Assembly: GCA_001599595.1 (NCBI GenBank)
Contig: BCHH01000013.1
Location: 707,538 to 771,537 of the forward strand
Length of the DNA: 64,000 nucleotides
Source: Beverwykella pulmonaria
Taxonomy: Eukaryota; Ascomycota; Dothideomycetes; Pleosporales; Melanommataceae
Direction of reading: 5' to 3'
A program made the position numbers and the translations under genes. Positions 12,599 through 25,174 of the stretch are shown piece by piece (the first letter of the stretch is position 1; every line of letters starts with the position of its first letter). A model generated the notes under the pieces. That model ran no database searches, had not been told where the DNA came from, and saw only the letters and a program-made list of their open reading frames with translations.

Positions 12599-15166
12599 AA
12601 AGAGATATGTTTGGAAGGGATTGGTGATTGGAAAGAGTTGTGGGTGTATTTAAATTGACTACGCGGTATGTGGAAAATGTTGAATGTGGCTTCCGGCGAT
12701 TGTGTGACACGTTTGGGCGAATTTTGAATTTTTGGAGTTAGTTCTGTCGATCTTTTGGTATTTAGAGGGCTCTGATCACTCTTAGCCTGTCGTTAACGAT
12801 ACTCTAGGACCTTTCTAGGAGGAAGCGGTTGTTTTAGTTGACGAGCTATTCTTTTGAAATCTAACTTAGTCGCTCTTTAATACGTTTCTCTGAAGCACAA
12901 TGACTTCGTTATACTCCTCCTAATGTCAGCAGCGCACTTATACTGAATGATCCGCCCACTGATGCCGACGCCCCTTCTAATTCACCGATCGCCTACACAA
13001 CTTCTTGTCACTTCCATCTTCTGCCGACATCCTTCTTCTCACGCTCGTTCCCTTTCATCTCATTCGCCCTCCTCGCCTCTCATCAGTACCAGCCTTTGGC
13101 GCTCAGGGTACCAAAGTAGCAGGTTGGAGAGGATATAAAGGATTTGAGATTGGGAAAAGGGATGATGGAAGGACCAAGGGGAACAAGACGTATTGCATCC
13201 TACAACTCTTCATAAATTTGGATCGTGAGGTAGGGGATCCAGACTTTCGCAGAGTGACAACATTTGTGGCCTCGGAAACCGGAACATACATTCTAGTCAT
13301 GTTGTCCAGGCTTCAGCAGGGAATGAATGTACGAAATACTGTAACCTTTGAGAAGAAGAAGAGTAGTATCTCTAGGGAGCATTGTAAAAATTCTGATGGC
13401 AGATCCAGTAGGGCTTAGAGAGTAAGGACATACCTCTTTCCATTGTTTGAGTCTGTGTCACTATCCTGTTATCCTCCTGAAGAAGTAGTGAAAGTAGAAG
13501 GTTTAGGTTTTATGAGTATGCTGAATATTGCTGGGGCAGCATGTCTAATTCTATGTTCCCTTGACTTTGAGTGTTAACAAATATAATACCCATTATCAGT
13601 TGAGCTTCGGTGAGGATCTTACGAAGTTGCGGTAGAGCGGCAAGACCAAAGAAGCTCGCGCCTATTCGCAATAGTGACGAGTGTATAAACAGGCTGTCTT
13701 CAGACAGAACCTCATTAAGCATTCCCGAGATCACTCCATGGTTTGTGAAGTGCAATGTGTGCATGGCTAGAAAGCGTTCCTGTAGCACCCATTCCCTTTT
13801 TGATTAGGCATTGTTAATGACGTCGATCTCGAGCTCGTTTCTTAAACGCTTGCCAAAATCTTCGTGGTGGTCGGCATTTGTTACGTTTCAGAGACGCTGT
13901 AACTGACGTTTGAATCTTCCAGCCTGGATATAGAAGTTCATCGATGTCCGTACCACAATCGCAAGAGGAGTGTAAAAATGAGGTAATTCCTTGTAGACAC
14001 CTGAATGTCATATATGCTCGTGAGACAACGAGGACTAATTTTCTTTTTCTTTTTCCGAGGACCATCATTTCAGACTCAAGTGTGATGATAAATAGTGTAC
14101 TGCTCAAAGAATCTCCATCAGTCGACTTGTCCTCATATTGCCACGGGATACTGCTTCACTAATTAATGACGATTTATCCACCTAGCAATCCTACAGAATT
14201 CCTATCACCTTCCATACATTTTGACTGACTGCGCCAGACGACTTCAAATGAGGATTTGCTTCCGGAGCTCATGCCAGATTTGTCGTCCACAAGATGCTGT
14301 TCAGCGTCTAGTACGGAAGCCATCACCTATCAATCGATCAGAAATAACAGAGCAAAAAATAGGACACATACAGAGCAAGTCTATGGGCCATGCCCACCAT
14401 GCGAGCACATTGTATTCACCGCTTTCACGCCTCGCCTGCAGGGTAGTCGAGAAAATTTAGGAAGGGGGTAAACGCATTACCTTGGTAATACTAACTCCTC
14501 CTGTACCTGCTAACCCCATACTTGCAACGACCTCTACTATGTTCTTTAGAGATAAAAGCCGTAGAAAAGAGACTCTGCTCCTATGGGTTGAAGCTCTTAT
14601 TAGAAATGATTGTAGCAATACTCATGGCACTGTTCCAGTAGTACACCTGTTAGAGCCTCCTCTATCTTCCCCTTCACATATACTACACTAGAAAGCTCTT
14701 CTATTATATCATGCTTCCATCTTCAAGAGCAACTTATAAGATAGATATAGAGGTTCACATGCATGGCAAGAGGATTTTCATTACTCTATATACTTACCCA
14801 TAACACATTTCTGTTACATACGATCACAGGATCTTGAGAACAACGCATCCCGTTTGCTCTGCGATATTCAAGCAAGATACCGGCAGACTAGTAGGCAAGT
14901 GGGTGACCATTGGCGAATCCCTGCTGTTGTATGTTTTTGATCTTTTGCCCTTGTCCCCAGCTTTCTGTGGCTTCTAGCTCTACATACGTGCTTACGTATC
15001 TTTTTTGGTAATGTACAGCAGTAGTGTGAAAGGAGGAAAAGGGTATTAGTATGGAAGGGTGATTACCATTAATGCTTCTGTATATCTATGCTACCCTGTT
15101 CACTCATTCTCAACCGTGCCCTCGTTAAACTCCTCTCCTCTCCTCATTAAGTCGTACATCTTCCCA
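12599..15166. other. Gene-poor, fairly AT-rich spacer with possible coding relics
   Basis: No intact gene can be supported. Two minus-strand frames (13510-13788 and 13814-14107) and a plus-strand frame (13005-13418, which lacks an ATG start) have semi-protein-like composition and could be fragments of a decayed gene. None carries a motif I recognise. Confidence 0.4.
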
Positions 15167-17543
15167 TCAGAGCAGCCTCTCATCTCCAAACCTCCTTGCA
15201 AACATCCCCAGCGCCTTAATCGGGAAGATGAACTTATAATTCGGATAAGAGATCATGCAGCTCTTATTGAATACGCCCTCTATCGCCTCCTGTAACCACT
15301 CTCCATTTGGCTGCTGCCTCCTCATAATCATTCTCAGCGCCTTCTTGATTGGTTCCGGATCGGGGAACTGTGCTTCGAGCAACGCGATAACAACCCAGGC
15401 CGTTTGCACGACCTGCGAGCGCGCGTGCTGGTGGTATACACCCGTCTCACAGGACCGGTAGGTCTCGCCCCAGCCGCCGTCTTCCATTTGTCGGTCGAGG
15501 AAGAATTGACAGCCTTTCCGAACGCGCGCCGAGTTGGCGTAGGTTTCACCAGCGCATGCGAGCGACTCCATAGCGAACATACCCGCGTAGGTGAAGCAGA
15601 TACCCCAAGATCCGTACCAGGAGCCGTCGGCACGCTGGGCGCGGCGGATGTATTCTAAGGCGCGGCTCTTAAACGCCTTGATTTCTTCTGATCTATAGTC
15701 GGGGAAATGCTTCTGGAAAATGTGAAGCGCAGTGATGACGGCGGTTGTGCACTCGGGGTAATCGTACTCGATCATAATTCTACCGAACACCTCAGCTGCG
15801 TTTAAGTATTCCAGGAGTTCGGAGCCTCGTGTAGGTTCGTAGCTCGCGCAGCCACCGCTGGGGTTCTGCATAGTGAGTACCACATCGATGGCGTCTTTGC
15901 AGCGGCGGTCGGAAACGAGTTGTGGGAAGCCTTTGTGTTGCTTTTGCAAGATGAGAACGCTCTTGAGGCCTTCTGAAGTGCAGTCGCTGACCGTGTAGCC
16001 TTGCTTCTTGGTAGAGAAGCCCCATGCGCCTTTTCGTTGTTGGCGGTAACATGCTTGCTGGTCGTGGCAATCTTCGTCCATCTGCTGATCTTCAAGGAAC
16101 TCGAGGGCTTTGGTGAGCATAGGTCTCCATCTAGGATCATCGCAGAGGCCGGCCGCGGAGACGGCGTTGATGGCGAACGATGTATCCCAACACTGAACGC
16201 CGTTGGTGCCGTTCATGAGCATACCCTCTTCATTCATCCAGAGGAATTCCGGGAGTGTTTTGATGTGCTCACGGAAGGCGTGTGAGTCCGGGCCAGAGTG
16301 GATATATGCACAGAGTGTGTTCATGGGACCGTTAACGGGCCCTAGGTTAGCGAAGTCGGTGTTGGCATCTTCGGCCTCAATGAGCCACCACGCGTGATCC
16401 TCGGCGCGCTTTTTAATGGACGCAGTGCGTAGGAACGGGAACCAAATGTTGATCAGTAGCCAGAAGAGAACGCGCAAGATCCAACTTTTAGGGTGGTAGT
16501 TGTCGCGGGGAGAGATGGTGTTGCGGTGGCTATCGAAATTGATGGTTTCGAAAGGTTGGACCAAGAGCTCAGAGCGCAGCTGGCGCGTGAGATCGGTTAG
16601 AGGGTATGACCACCGCTTCGAATAGACGTAGGACATGGGGAGGAAGACCTGACGCATATGGATCCACCAGCGCCAGGGAGCAACTGGGACCCAGTCGGGA
16701 AGCAACCTATACCCATTAACATCACCTCTAGGGTAACGGAGGTAAGAGATAAGAGCACTCACCAAAGCTCAGGCGGCACCGGATTCACGACGTCGTAATC
16801 CAGAACCCCTAGCACGCTCAACCAGAACTTGGCCCAATGCGGTCCATTCAGCGCACCGCCCATCTTCCACAACGTCTCTCTCGCCTTGACCATCCTCGGG
16901 TCGTCCGGATCCGCTCCAAGCAACCTCATGGTAGTGTAATTCATCGCCGTCCCGAACACGCTGCTCTCTCCCTCGATATGCAAGCCCCATCCTCCATCCT
17001 CGGGGTGTTGCCGGGCGTACAGGTAGTTCTTGATTTCGATCGAATGTGACTCTGGGATCGGCGTTTCCGTCACGTACCAAGTGATGACGAGGCCGCAGAG
17101 AAGGAACATAGGACCGCCATAGTCGCAGGCCCAGTTTCCCGGGGCCTGTTGGAGGTGTGAGAAGAAGGAGATGCCATTGGTGGCGGCTTGGAGGGGGGTA
17201 TTCGCGGGCGGGAGATCAGGAAGGCCCTACCGTGATCACTGTGTCAGTGTCGGTTCTCTCATGAACGCTATGGCAACATAGAAGGAGGCTTCCTTACCAC
17301 GTCCAATCCCAGGTACCATTTATCAGCCAACGTCTGTGGCCACTCCTCATTCTCCTTGTCCGTCTCCAAGTAGTGCCAGATGTGACATCCCCGCTCATTC
17401 TTTAGTCTCCACCGCGAGTAATCCGTCTTCATCTGCCTCGCAGCGCGGTTCGCGACGGCCCCCTTGAATTCAGGCTTTTCGTTTGCACCGCGCTTGTGCG
17501 TGCCATTGGCTCCTGTCACGGTAGCTGATTGCGTAGTCGCCAT
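15167..17543 (-). CDS. erg7: Lanosterol synthase (2,3-oxidosqualene cyclase)
   Basis: Three exons on the minus strand, 17298-17543, 16763-17226 and 15167-16706, give 749 aa, normal for the family. The enzyme cyclises 2,3-oxidosqualene to lanosterol, the first cyclic step of ergosterol synthesis, on ER or lipid-droplet membranes. Visible features are the N-terminal WHYLET start region, PPELWLLPDWVPVAPWRWW at the exon 2/3 junction, the catalytic acid motif VSDCTSEGLK (Asp478), and several QW repeats, for example QNPSGGCASYE, QRADGSWYGSWG, QMEDGGWGE and QQPNGEWLQE. The start MATTQSAT is the first in-frame ATG and leaves a short basic leader. The motifs are intact, so it should be active. Nothing in the neighbourhood suggests a specialised triterpene cluster, so a housekeeping role is most likely. 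Confidence 0.96.
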
Positions 17544-18241
17544 GTGAGAAGTATGTCCAAACAAGATTTCGCCTTGTTGTGCGACCCCTAGGTCGGGAAT
17601 GTGTGTGCGGTACTTACGACATTGAATATTTACGTCTGCGGTTGCACAGGGGTGCTGTCCCCTGTCGCTAAGTCTTGGCACGTCAATTTGATTTGTGGCG
17701 GAAACCAAACACCGGGCCCCTCCCATTGGCTTGTGGAGGTTCATGAGAGTTTGCGGGGGTGACAGGGGCAGTATCGTGTCCGGCTTCGGGATATTTTCTT
17801 CCGTGATGGAGTGGTGGAGTGACGAGGTGAACAAGTCCCGCGTGCAGAGAAGCTGCAGGAGGTCGGGTTGAGAGGCAACGGTGTCTCGAACAAGCAATTG
17901 GGGCGATTGGGATAATCATGTGTAAGCACTCTTCGTTTTCCTCTCCAAATCAACTGGAGATGTCCCGCCATACCATTACGGTCGTATATATACAGTCCAA
18001 CGAGTGACCACCTGGGTGCTTGCCGCCCATAAGGGTGTAATATCAGAAGGAAATCTATGCAAACCTGCGAAGCGAGCCGGGCAAACCAAATGTGCCAATG
18101 TCGCTAGACCAACGAGAGAATGCCGCAGATATGCCTGAACGCCTCCGTTGTTGTGTCCGCCGTTCCCAACAAGCCCAAAAGAAAATGCATCCCCTTCCCT
18201 GGTCGTGCTGCACAGCATCGTGGGTATCAAAAATCTATGTC
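17544..18241. other. Erg7 promoter region and 3' flank of the next gene
   Basis: About 700 bases with no gene. The half nearest 17544 is the upstream region of erg7. A sterol-responsive element could be expected there, but I cannot single one out. Confidence 0.4.
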
Positions 18242-19411
18242 CTAATCGCTATCTTCATCTGGGTTGGCGATGAACAGCCGTGTGTTGCCCATCGTCATGG
18301 TCCGCTCGTCCACGCTTCCTCTTCTGTGGAGCTCGTCGGACTTCTTTTTGTTTGGATCCGGCTTGGGTAACGACTGCGGCATCTGTCCAACGTCTCCAAA
18401 ATTCCTCTCTCCGCTGCTGCCGCTGCCGCCCGATAGCCCTGTTTTTGTGTGTTCAAAGTAATCCGCTGTGGTGTATCCTGGGACGGGCGTCTCTTCTTCC
18501 AGGAGATCGCCCATGCCCTCTGAGGGCGAGGAATTGTTGCCATTGGGCGGTGTCGAGCTGCTAGACAAACGGCCCGTGGCATTGGCGTACGACATGCGGC
18601 GACCGGAGCCCAGCGAGCTGCGGCCAGAGCCGGTACGATGGTGATAGGGGCCCCCGCCCTGACTGATTGAGCCGTTGTCTTCGCTGTCTTCTTCGTCCAC
18701 TTCGGATGCGCTCAAGCGCATGGGCACACCGGTTCCTGCCAGGTTGCCCGGTGCATACAATGACGCCTTGGGAGCACCATGATGTCGAATCTTGGATCGG
18801 ACCCCCGCCGCCACGCTGGAGCTGCCCGAGACGGCCCGCGGCGGGACGTGGTGACCGCCTGCCACCTCCATGTTTGCGCGCATCTTTGCCTGCCGCTGCT
18901 GGACGAGTATGCGGGGGTCTTCGTACTGGGCGCGGTCGCACCACACGGTGGCTTTCTGCTTCCGCATCAGGGCGACGTACGACGTGGGCGAAGTGCCTGA
19001 GCGTTGAGACGACGAGCGACGGAGGGTGCCACTATTCGAGCGGTTCGGCGTGCCTGTGGTCGAAGACGTTGAAGAGGTCGCATTGGAAAGGGTGCGGCGG
19101 GTGCCGCCCTGACCCGCAGGAGGGTATTGGGTGGGGTACTGCGAGGTGTGCATTGTGCCTGGAGGTGTGTATGTGGTTGGAGGTGCAGTGGGCGTCGAGG
19201 TAGCGGCCATGGGAAAGATGCCTGACGACGTGGTACGGGTGCGTGAGTGGCCCTGGGCGAGGGATTCAGGGCTGATGTGGGGATAGTGCTGCTGTGAGTA
19301 GTTCTGGGGCGGGCGCACTGCGATGCCAGGGTTTGCAACGGGTTTGCGGTGAACAGCGGGCGTGGTGCCGTATCGTGGAGGAGGCGGTTGCGCCGTCATG
19401 ATGGCAGACAT
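18242..19411 (-). CDS. Conserved fungal Ser/Thr-rich, mostly disordered protein
   Basis: A single minus-strand exon encodes 389 aa from the ATG at 19411. A further in-frame ATG at 19549 would add 46 basic residues and is less likely. The protein is dominated by Ser, Thr, Pro and Gly, with one well-ordered-looking block near the middle, SYVALMRKQKATVWCDRAQY followed by EDPRILVQQRQAKMRANMEV. That block has the look of a conserved core. Acidic patches (DEEDSEDNGS) and many RxxS-type sites suggest a phosphoregulated scaffold. There is no signal peptide or TM segment. I do not recognise a named family, so no function is assigned. Confidence 0.72.
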   Translation of the reverse strand: MSAIMTAQPPPPRYGTTPAVHRKPVANPGIAVRPPQNYSQQHYPHISPESLAQGHSRTRTTSSGIFPMAATSTPTAPPTTYTPPGTMHTSQYPTQYPPAGQGGTRRTLSNATSSTSSTTGTPNRSNSGTLRRSSSQRSGTSPTSYVALMRKQKATVWCDRAQYEDPRILVQQRQAKMRANMEVAGGHHVPPRAVSGSSSVAAGVRSKIRHHGAPKASLYAPGNLAGTGVPMRLSASEVDEEDSEDNGSISQGGGPYHHRTGSGRSSLGSGRRMSYANATGRLSSSSTPPNGNNSSPSEGMGDLLEEETPVPGYTTADYFEHTKTGLSGGSGSSGERNFGDVGQMPQSLPKPDPNKKKSDELHRRGSVDERTMTMGNTRLFIANPDEDSD

Positions 19412-22268
19412 GTTGTTTGGCCGCTTGGTGGGTGGGTTGTCCTCGCGTGCGGTTGAAACGCGGATCGGCGGGTTTGGACGTCGATGTAGGCGCAAGGAAC
19501 GATGTTTCAAAGAAAGCAAGGAGGCGACTATGCGGTTATTGCGATGCACGGGGCGGTGTCCGCGACGTAGTAATATTTTCAGTGAGGGACGGCGTCAACG
19601 GCGGCGTGCAGCACACAGTAATCGATGTTGCGTTCTTGGCCCCGCTGCTGCTGCTGTTGCTGTTGCTCCCAGGATAAGCGCTGCCAAATTCCTGAGCCCG
19701 CTTGCGGCAATGCGGCGATGGGTCGGTGGTGCGATGGCACCTGGCTTCGCGGATGCTCTTTAACGGCACGATAGCACTGTGAGGGCGGTAAGGCTCGCAG
19801 AAAGGTGGGGGGTCGGTGCAGACACGGGCGCGGGCGCTGGCTGTATTTAGACTCTTTTGAGTAAATGCGCTGAATCGCCCAGGACGCGCTAGACGGCACA
19901 AGTTGATGGCCTCAGTCGCTAGAGAGGCATCAGCCCGCCCGCGAACCACTTTGAATGCTTTGAGACAAGCTGAGTACTGCTTCGAGGCAAGCGGCGCGTG
20001 CAGCAACAACGTGGACACAAACGGGATCGCGAAGGCTGAGGGAATGCTCGGATGCGTGCGCCTGGGCCAATGAGATGGCCGGATGCTCTTCAGCTTCACC
20101 AATCGAGTTACCGCTGGCGAGGGAGAGATGGACGGGGTTTGTTTTGCTGGTCCTGATGAGGAGGGGGGGAGTTTGGGGCTGCGGTTCTAGAGGGAAACGT
20201 GCATCAAGTGCGGGAGAGGACAGGACGAGTGCCACGCCTCAGAGGCAGAGGCAGCGAAGCTCTTTGTATCTCACGCCGTCTCGCCGTGCGTCCCGACGTT
20301 GTCGACTTTCAGACACCCCATCCGGTTCCACAAAATGACGACACAGGTCGTATCCCATGGAGACAGGGCGTGACGGTGCTCAGAAAACCCTCATGAACCT
20401 GCCCTGGACCGCCCTCACCTATATCAAAAATCCTTGCCTGCTCTATCACGCAAATTCGACATGCCTCAAAACTTGAAAATGCCCAAGAAGCTCCAGACCT
20501 TCCCCAGGCGGAGTCGGATCCGAAAAAAAAACAAGAAACCCGCCAAACGCATGCTGAACACACTCGTTCAACGCCGCGGCTAGTAGGGCCTTGGTTAGGG
20601 CCCTGACCCTTTCCACACCCCCTGGTCTCGCATCGTCATGTTCGCGGTCCACGTTCTCCAAAAAGCCTCTTCCCGCGACGAATCAAGCCCGCCCGTCATG
20701 CGCCTGCAGCACCAGTTGGCTCTGAGCAAACGACTCTAAGCAAACGACCCAACACTGACAGGCCGGCTTTCTCGCCTGTTGCATCTGCCATCCATCGCGG
20801 GATGTTGTGGTGCCCAGGATGCGAGGCTTTTCGGTCCTTTGCCTGTCGAGCAAAACTTCCGATGGGCGCCTAGAGACTGACGTGATATGGGCTCAATGAC
20901 CTCAAGATGCAATTCCCAAAGCCCATGTCGATATTTCCGTCCGTGAAACTCCCCAGGACCACGATTCACCGCCAACTGCGCGCACCCGTTCCAGAGCTTC
21001 CACCTGCATCTGCACCTGCACCTGCACCTCTCACCTCCTCTACGTTTCATGCCTGCACAGATGTTGGTTGTGATAGCTGGGATGCTAGAGGAGCCGCTCG
21101 TCTAAAAAGTTCCAGCTCGACCCTTGGGTGCATGCAAGCGCATCGTGTTCCCCGCTCCCTGCGCTGGCAGTCAGCGTCCAGACCGCCAAGCAACTTCTCG
21201 CACGCAGCAGGTCGTGATTTTCGCCTTCTTCCTCATTGGTGTTTTCTGGCGCCATAGCAAAACAAAGGGGTAATATTTCACTGCATCACCTCACTTCGCC
21301 GAGGGCCCACCCAGCCTCCGCTTGGGTTTTATTGATAGTGAGCAATTGTGGAGATGTGAGGAGGGTTGATGGCTGAACAAGCTGAATCGTGTGGCGCCGG
21401 ACGCCACAGGGTCCACCACCATCGACGGCTGCTCTATCCGAGCGATCGAACACCCTCCCGCCACCAAACAGTCAAGCTTGTTGATCGTTTCGCTATGCGC
21501 GCTGTGGGGATGTACATTCTTAGGGCCCTTTCGTAACGTCCCCTCAGTGGAGAAGATCGGAGAAAAGACACGTAGTTGCAATTCATTCCAGCTGAATGTG
21601 CTCGAGTAGCGTAAGATCTCGCATTGGGCAAAACCTCTCACGAGAGCGGGATTCGTACACTGTGGGTTTAGGGTGGTTGTTGTTTTGTGGGATTGGACAG
21701 TGAGTCTAACACTCAATGTTAGCCTACTTCTCCTCCACCCTAACCTCCAGCACAAACACCAATTGCAATTCCACTGCCCCTTCAATTTCAGCTCGTGGAA
21801 TGCAAAAAATGTGTGGTGGAAAACCAGAAGCAAGGAGAAGGCCTGCAGAGTGTGTGACCTTTGTGTTTGCTGCATCGTGGACTACCCACTTAAGCAATCG
21901 GATCCAAAACTCGGGGTCAGCGATCGAGCTACTGTACCTTATTATAGCGCCATTGCCGTCTTCCCAATAAATGAGGCAAGATCCACACTCGTCAGAATTT
22001 TCATGGAAAGGTAAGTGAAGCTGGAGGGATTTTTCATCTTGCCGGCTCCGTTACTAATGCACAGTAACTGCTAACATGATCATCCGCCAGTGAATAAGCG
22101 CAGAAGCGTCTTTCAATTTCGAGTTTCGTGGCGTGATGTGCGCTAATTATGGATATATTTCAGATACGAACAAGGTGAGTCTGGCCACCTAGTAGTGAAC
22201 TGCTAGACGAAGTCTCCAGACACTCTACGGAGTTTCCATGTTTGTTGGACGAATTCCAGGGGTCATCC
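19412..22268. other. Long GC-rich spacer, about 2.9 kb
   Basis: Long overlapping frames reflect base composition rather than coding. The first part is the 5' region of the minus-strand gene ending at 19411 (or 19549). A short hexanucleotide repeat sits at 21001-21035. I see no supported gene. Confidence 0.45.
21001..21035 (+). repeat. CTGCAC/CTGCAT hexanucleotide microsatellite
   Basis: CACCTGCATCTGCACCTGCA and the following bases form about four to five copies of a CTGCAY unit. It is in non-coding spacer DNA and probably a simple slippage repeat. Confidence 0.7.
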
Positions 22269-23136
22269 TCAATAGATGCCAGGGATCAGTTTCCACTTGG
22301 TCTGCTTCTTGAATTGCTCCCACTGCGCACCGTATCTCTTCTCGCAGTACTCATTCAATATAGGAACGCCGCGTGTCGCGAAATCGGAGAAGAAGAACGC
22401 CCCGACAAGAGATGCCCAGATCCATCCTCCAGCCGAAAGGGCATAACCAGCTCTCCACAATGTGTACCCGCCGTAGTTGATATGTCTTGCGAAACTCCAC
22501 AATCCTCCCGTATAGGCTTTTCCCTTGTTCTTTGGGTCCGACTTGAATCGTTTGCGCTGGACCTCCGAGATGAGTTCGGTGAGAATGCCAGTGATATACA
22601 GCGCACTGCCAACAATCAATGTTGGTTGTGGAAACGAAGTCTCGGCCGAGGCAGATGTCGCAGAAAGCAAAAAGACATAAGCGTTCAAGCTGTTCCAGAC
22701 GGCATTGAAAGTGCCAATGATCACAGCGTTTGAAACGGTCATTGGCTCGCCCGACAAAGCAGCGACCTACATTTATTTAGACCAAGAGAACCAAAAGGTA
22801 GAGCGTATAGTTTACCCAAATATTCTGCTTTACTGCACTACCAATACTCATCGCCAGAAGTATTGTCCGGTAAGGTGATAGCCCAAGACCATCAATCGCA
22901 GCTATACCTGTGTGTGCTGGCAGCCCTGGAGGTAGAGTCCGCAAGCCGACACGGTGGAGGAGGGCTGTTCCTGTTCCATGTGCAAGAATCGAGTATTGAA
23001 GGAAAGGATCAAGGGAGCGGAGGATGAAGAATGCGACTTTTCCAACGGGCGTTGGCGTATAGTCACCGCGGGATATCAAGTCGCGGCTCTTGGACTCCTC
23101 GGAGCGGGGATCGTTGGATCGGGCGTTGTTAGCCAT
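22269..23136 (-). CDS. DUF1295 / steroid 5-alpha-reductase-fold membrane protein
   Basis: Two minus-strand exons, 22816-23136 and 22269-22766, give 272 aa starting at MANNARSN. An upstream ATG at 23286 exists but adds a basic non-conserved leader. The protein is polytopic, with hydrophobic segments after about residue 30 and through the second exon. The C-terminal half has the signature of the DUF1295 family: LWSFARHINYGGYTLWRAGY, then FFFSDFATRGVPILNEYCEK and RYGAQWEQFKKQTKWKLIPG. This fold is shared by steroid 5-alpha reductases and isoprenylcysteine methyltransferases, but the substrate of this fungal branch is not known to me. It probably resides in ER or another inner membrane. Confidence 0.85.
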
Positions 23137-25174
23137 GTCGGAGGTAAAAGGTGTAGAATGAGCGGGTGTCAATGGAGCTTCGAAGATAGGTTTGCAATAG
23201 TCGATGAAGCAAGAAGCTCGAAAGCAGGGATGGCGATCCTTTCGCAAGGATCGTTCAAAGGTTCGCACTTGGGAATGAGGGGTCAACCGTGGCTTTATAT
23301 CGTCAATGGAGGCTAAACAAAGTCAATTCTGGATAGAACGATCTTGATTCCTAATCTTGATCTCGGATTAGGGATGCTTTTCCAACAGCAGAGCTCCAAT
23401 GTCTGTCTGCACATGCACTAGCCAATTCACAGTCGTGATCGTTGACGTAACGGTGTTTGTGCTACCGAGCCGGCATTTCGGCCGTTCCCAAAGACCGACA
23501 AAGGAGCTCCTATTCTCCAAACAGAGTCTGATATTGAGCTTATTGTACGATTGAGTGTTGTAAAGACGTCTGTAAAGGACTACAGAAAGCAACGGCGATG
23601 AAGATAGGCTAGGCATCGAGGGTGAGTGGAGGAGCGGGAGCTTGGCTCAACCAATGGCTAACACACGTGATTACATGCACCTTATTAAGAACAAGGCGCG
23701 TCCTCCCTTTCGTCCAAACATCACATCTCCGCCTATTAAGAGATGCAAACCTAATATTTCGTGCAACCATCAGCCCAGATCCTGCCATCTGATGGCTCTC
23801 CTCCAAGCAATTGTTCGGCCAGCTCTACCCCTTTAGGAAGTAGTTGAAACGATATCCGCTTGACCTTCTTGACTGTCTCCCAAAAAGAAGAAATCCAAGA
23901 TTAAGAGAGTTGTGCCAGAGTGGGACTCTGAACACCGACAAGTCATCAACAGCCCCGATGCAAATGGAGGCACTTTATGAATCCGGCCATTTTTCAACAT
24001 CAAATGAAGGACCAGGTCTCCGGTCTTCGATCCCGGATGATAATTCAGAAGCTTACGAAATTGCTCAATTTCTGGTCAGAGAGCACTTTTCGACGGCTGG
24101 GTAACTAAGACCAACAGCGACTTGGGTGTGTGTACGGCTATTGCTATGAAGTGTTGGGACAGCACTAAATAAATAAGCGTCCATTCTACTACAGAGAGAG
24201 AGTTCACCGCCTGCTCGCTCATTTAGCTTCCCAGTATAGATTCTCAGACCCGACGATACGGAAAAAGCGGGCTGACACATGAAAACCCACACCGAGCTAA
24301 AGGACATCGTTATCAGGATCACATTTTTACCTCCATCCCTGATGAAACTTCGAAGCAAAGCTCCAGCAATCCACTGGCATTCTCCTCACAATTCCCCCAT
24401 GTAACTGAATTAGGCATGACCCCGGGCCAAACCATCACCACTCGGTTTCGCGCCCCACTCTATCAATAAGTCATGATATGCTAATCCTGGAGTCCTGCAC
24501 CCTCTCGTGCATTTGCCGATGTGGCAACTTTACGAGAATTTCAAGAGGGCAGAGTTCAAGATGCTGTGGCTTTAAATCTAGAATGTACAGGTGAATTTTG
24601 GCGAAGAGGTACAAATAGAGGTAGACATGCAGAATTAGGAAGGATAGGCGTGGCGAGTCAGGTGCACGATTGAGTAGAGTTTTAAGCGAACTCTGGCATC
24701 CACTTACAACCGCTTCCGATCAAGTTAGTGTTGTCAACGAAGCTCTTACCAACCAGAACATACGTGATAGGGGTCAAGGCCAAGTGTGGGCGATTGAATA
24801 CGACATTGTGGTTATGCTCGCATCATTGGTGCTAGAGGTAGAAATCATGACAGTGAGGATTTTTTGGAAGGAACTCCTCACTCAAAGCAACGACTACTGA
24901 TGAAACAATTATATGCCCAACCTGATTGAAAATTGTTCGTAAAGGAGCATAGTAACTAAAAAAGACAGCAGATCTTAGAAAGTTCCAGTGACTTGTTGAA
25001 TGATTTCAGGGCATTTGCTAAAATCACATCAGTCTCCACCCTCTATGAGTTTCTCGAAGAACCTCGTATTTTCGCAATATACCGTAAAGAGCCTCCTGCA
25101 TTAGTCTAACTCTATAACTCGCCCTGGCATATTGTACTTATTAAGACACAGTATCCGAGTCCAGCAAGAAGAGT
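23137..25174. other. Gene-poor spacer
   Basis: No gene can be supported. The plus-strand frame at 23844-24104 and an alternative frame over the same bases both look faintly protein-like, so neither is convincing. The stretch is AT-richer than the flanking gene regions. Confidence 0.4.

Noticed and set aside
13005..13418. A 137-codon plus-strand frame with partly natural composition
   Set aside because: It begins at a TTG with no ATG near and no recognised motif; kept only as a possible relic in the spacer note.
15167..23136. A sterol/triterpene gene cluster (erg7 plus a DUF1295 reductase-like protein)
   Set aside because: They are separated by an unrelated gene and nearly 5 kb, there is no P450 or transferase nearby, and the Erg7 looks like the housekeeping enzyme.
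23844..24104. An 86-codon plus-strand frame
   Set aside because: An alternative frame over the same bases is equally protein-like, so neither can be supported.
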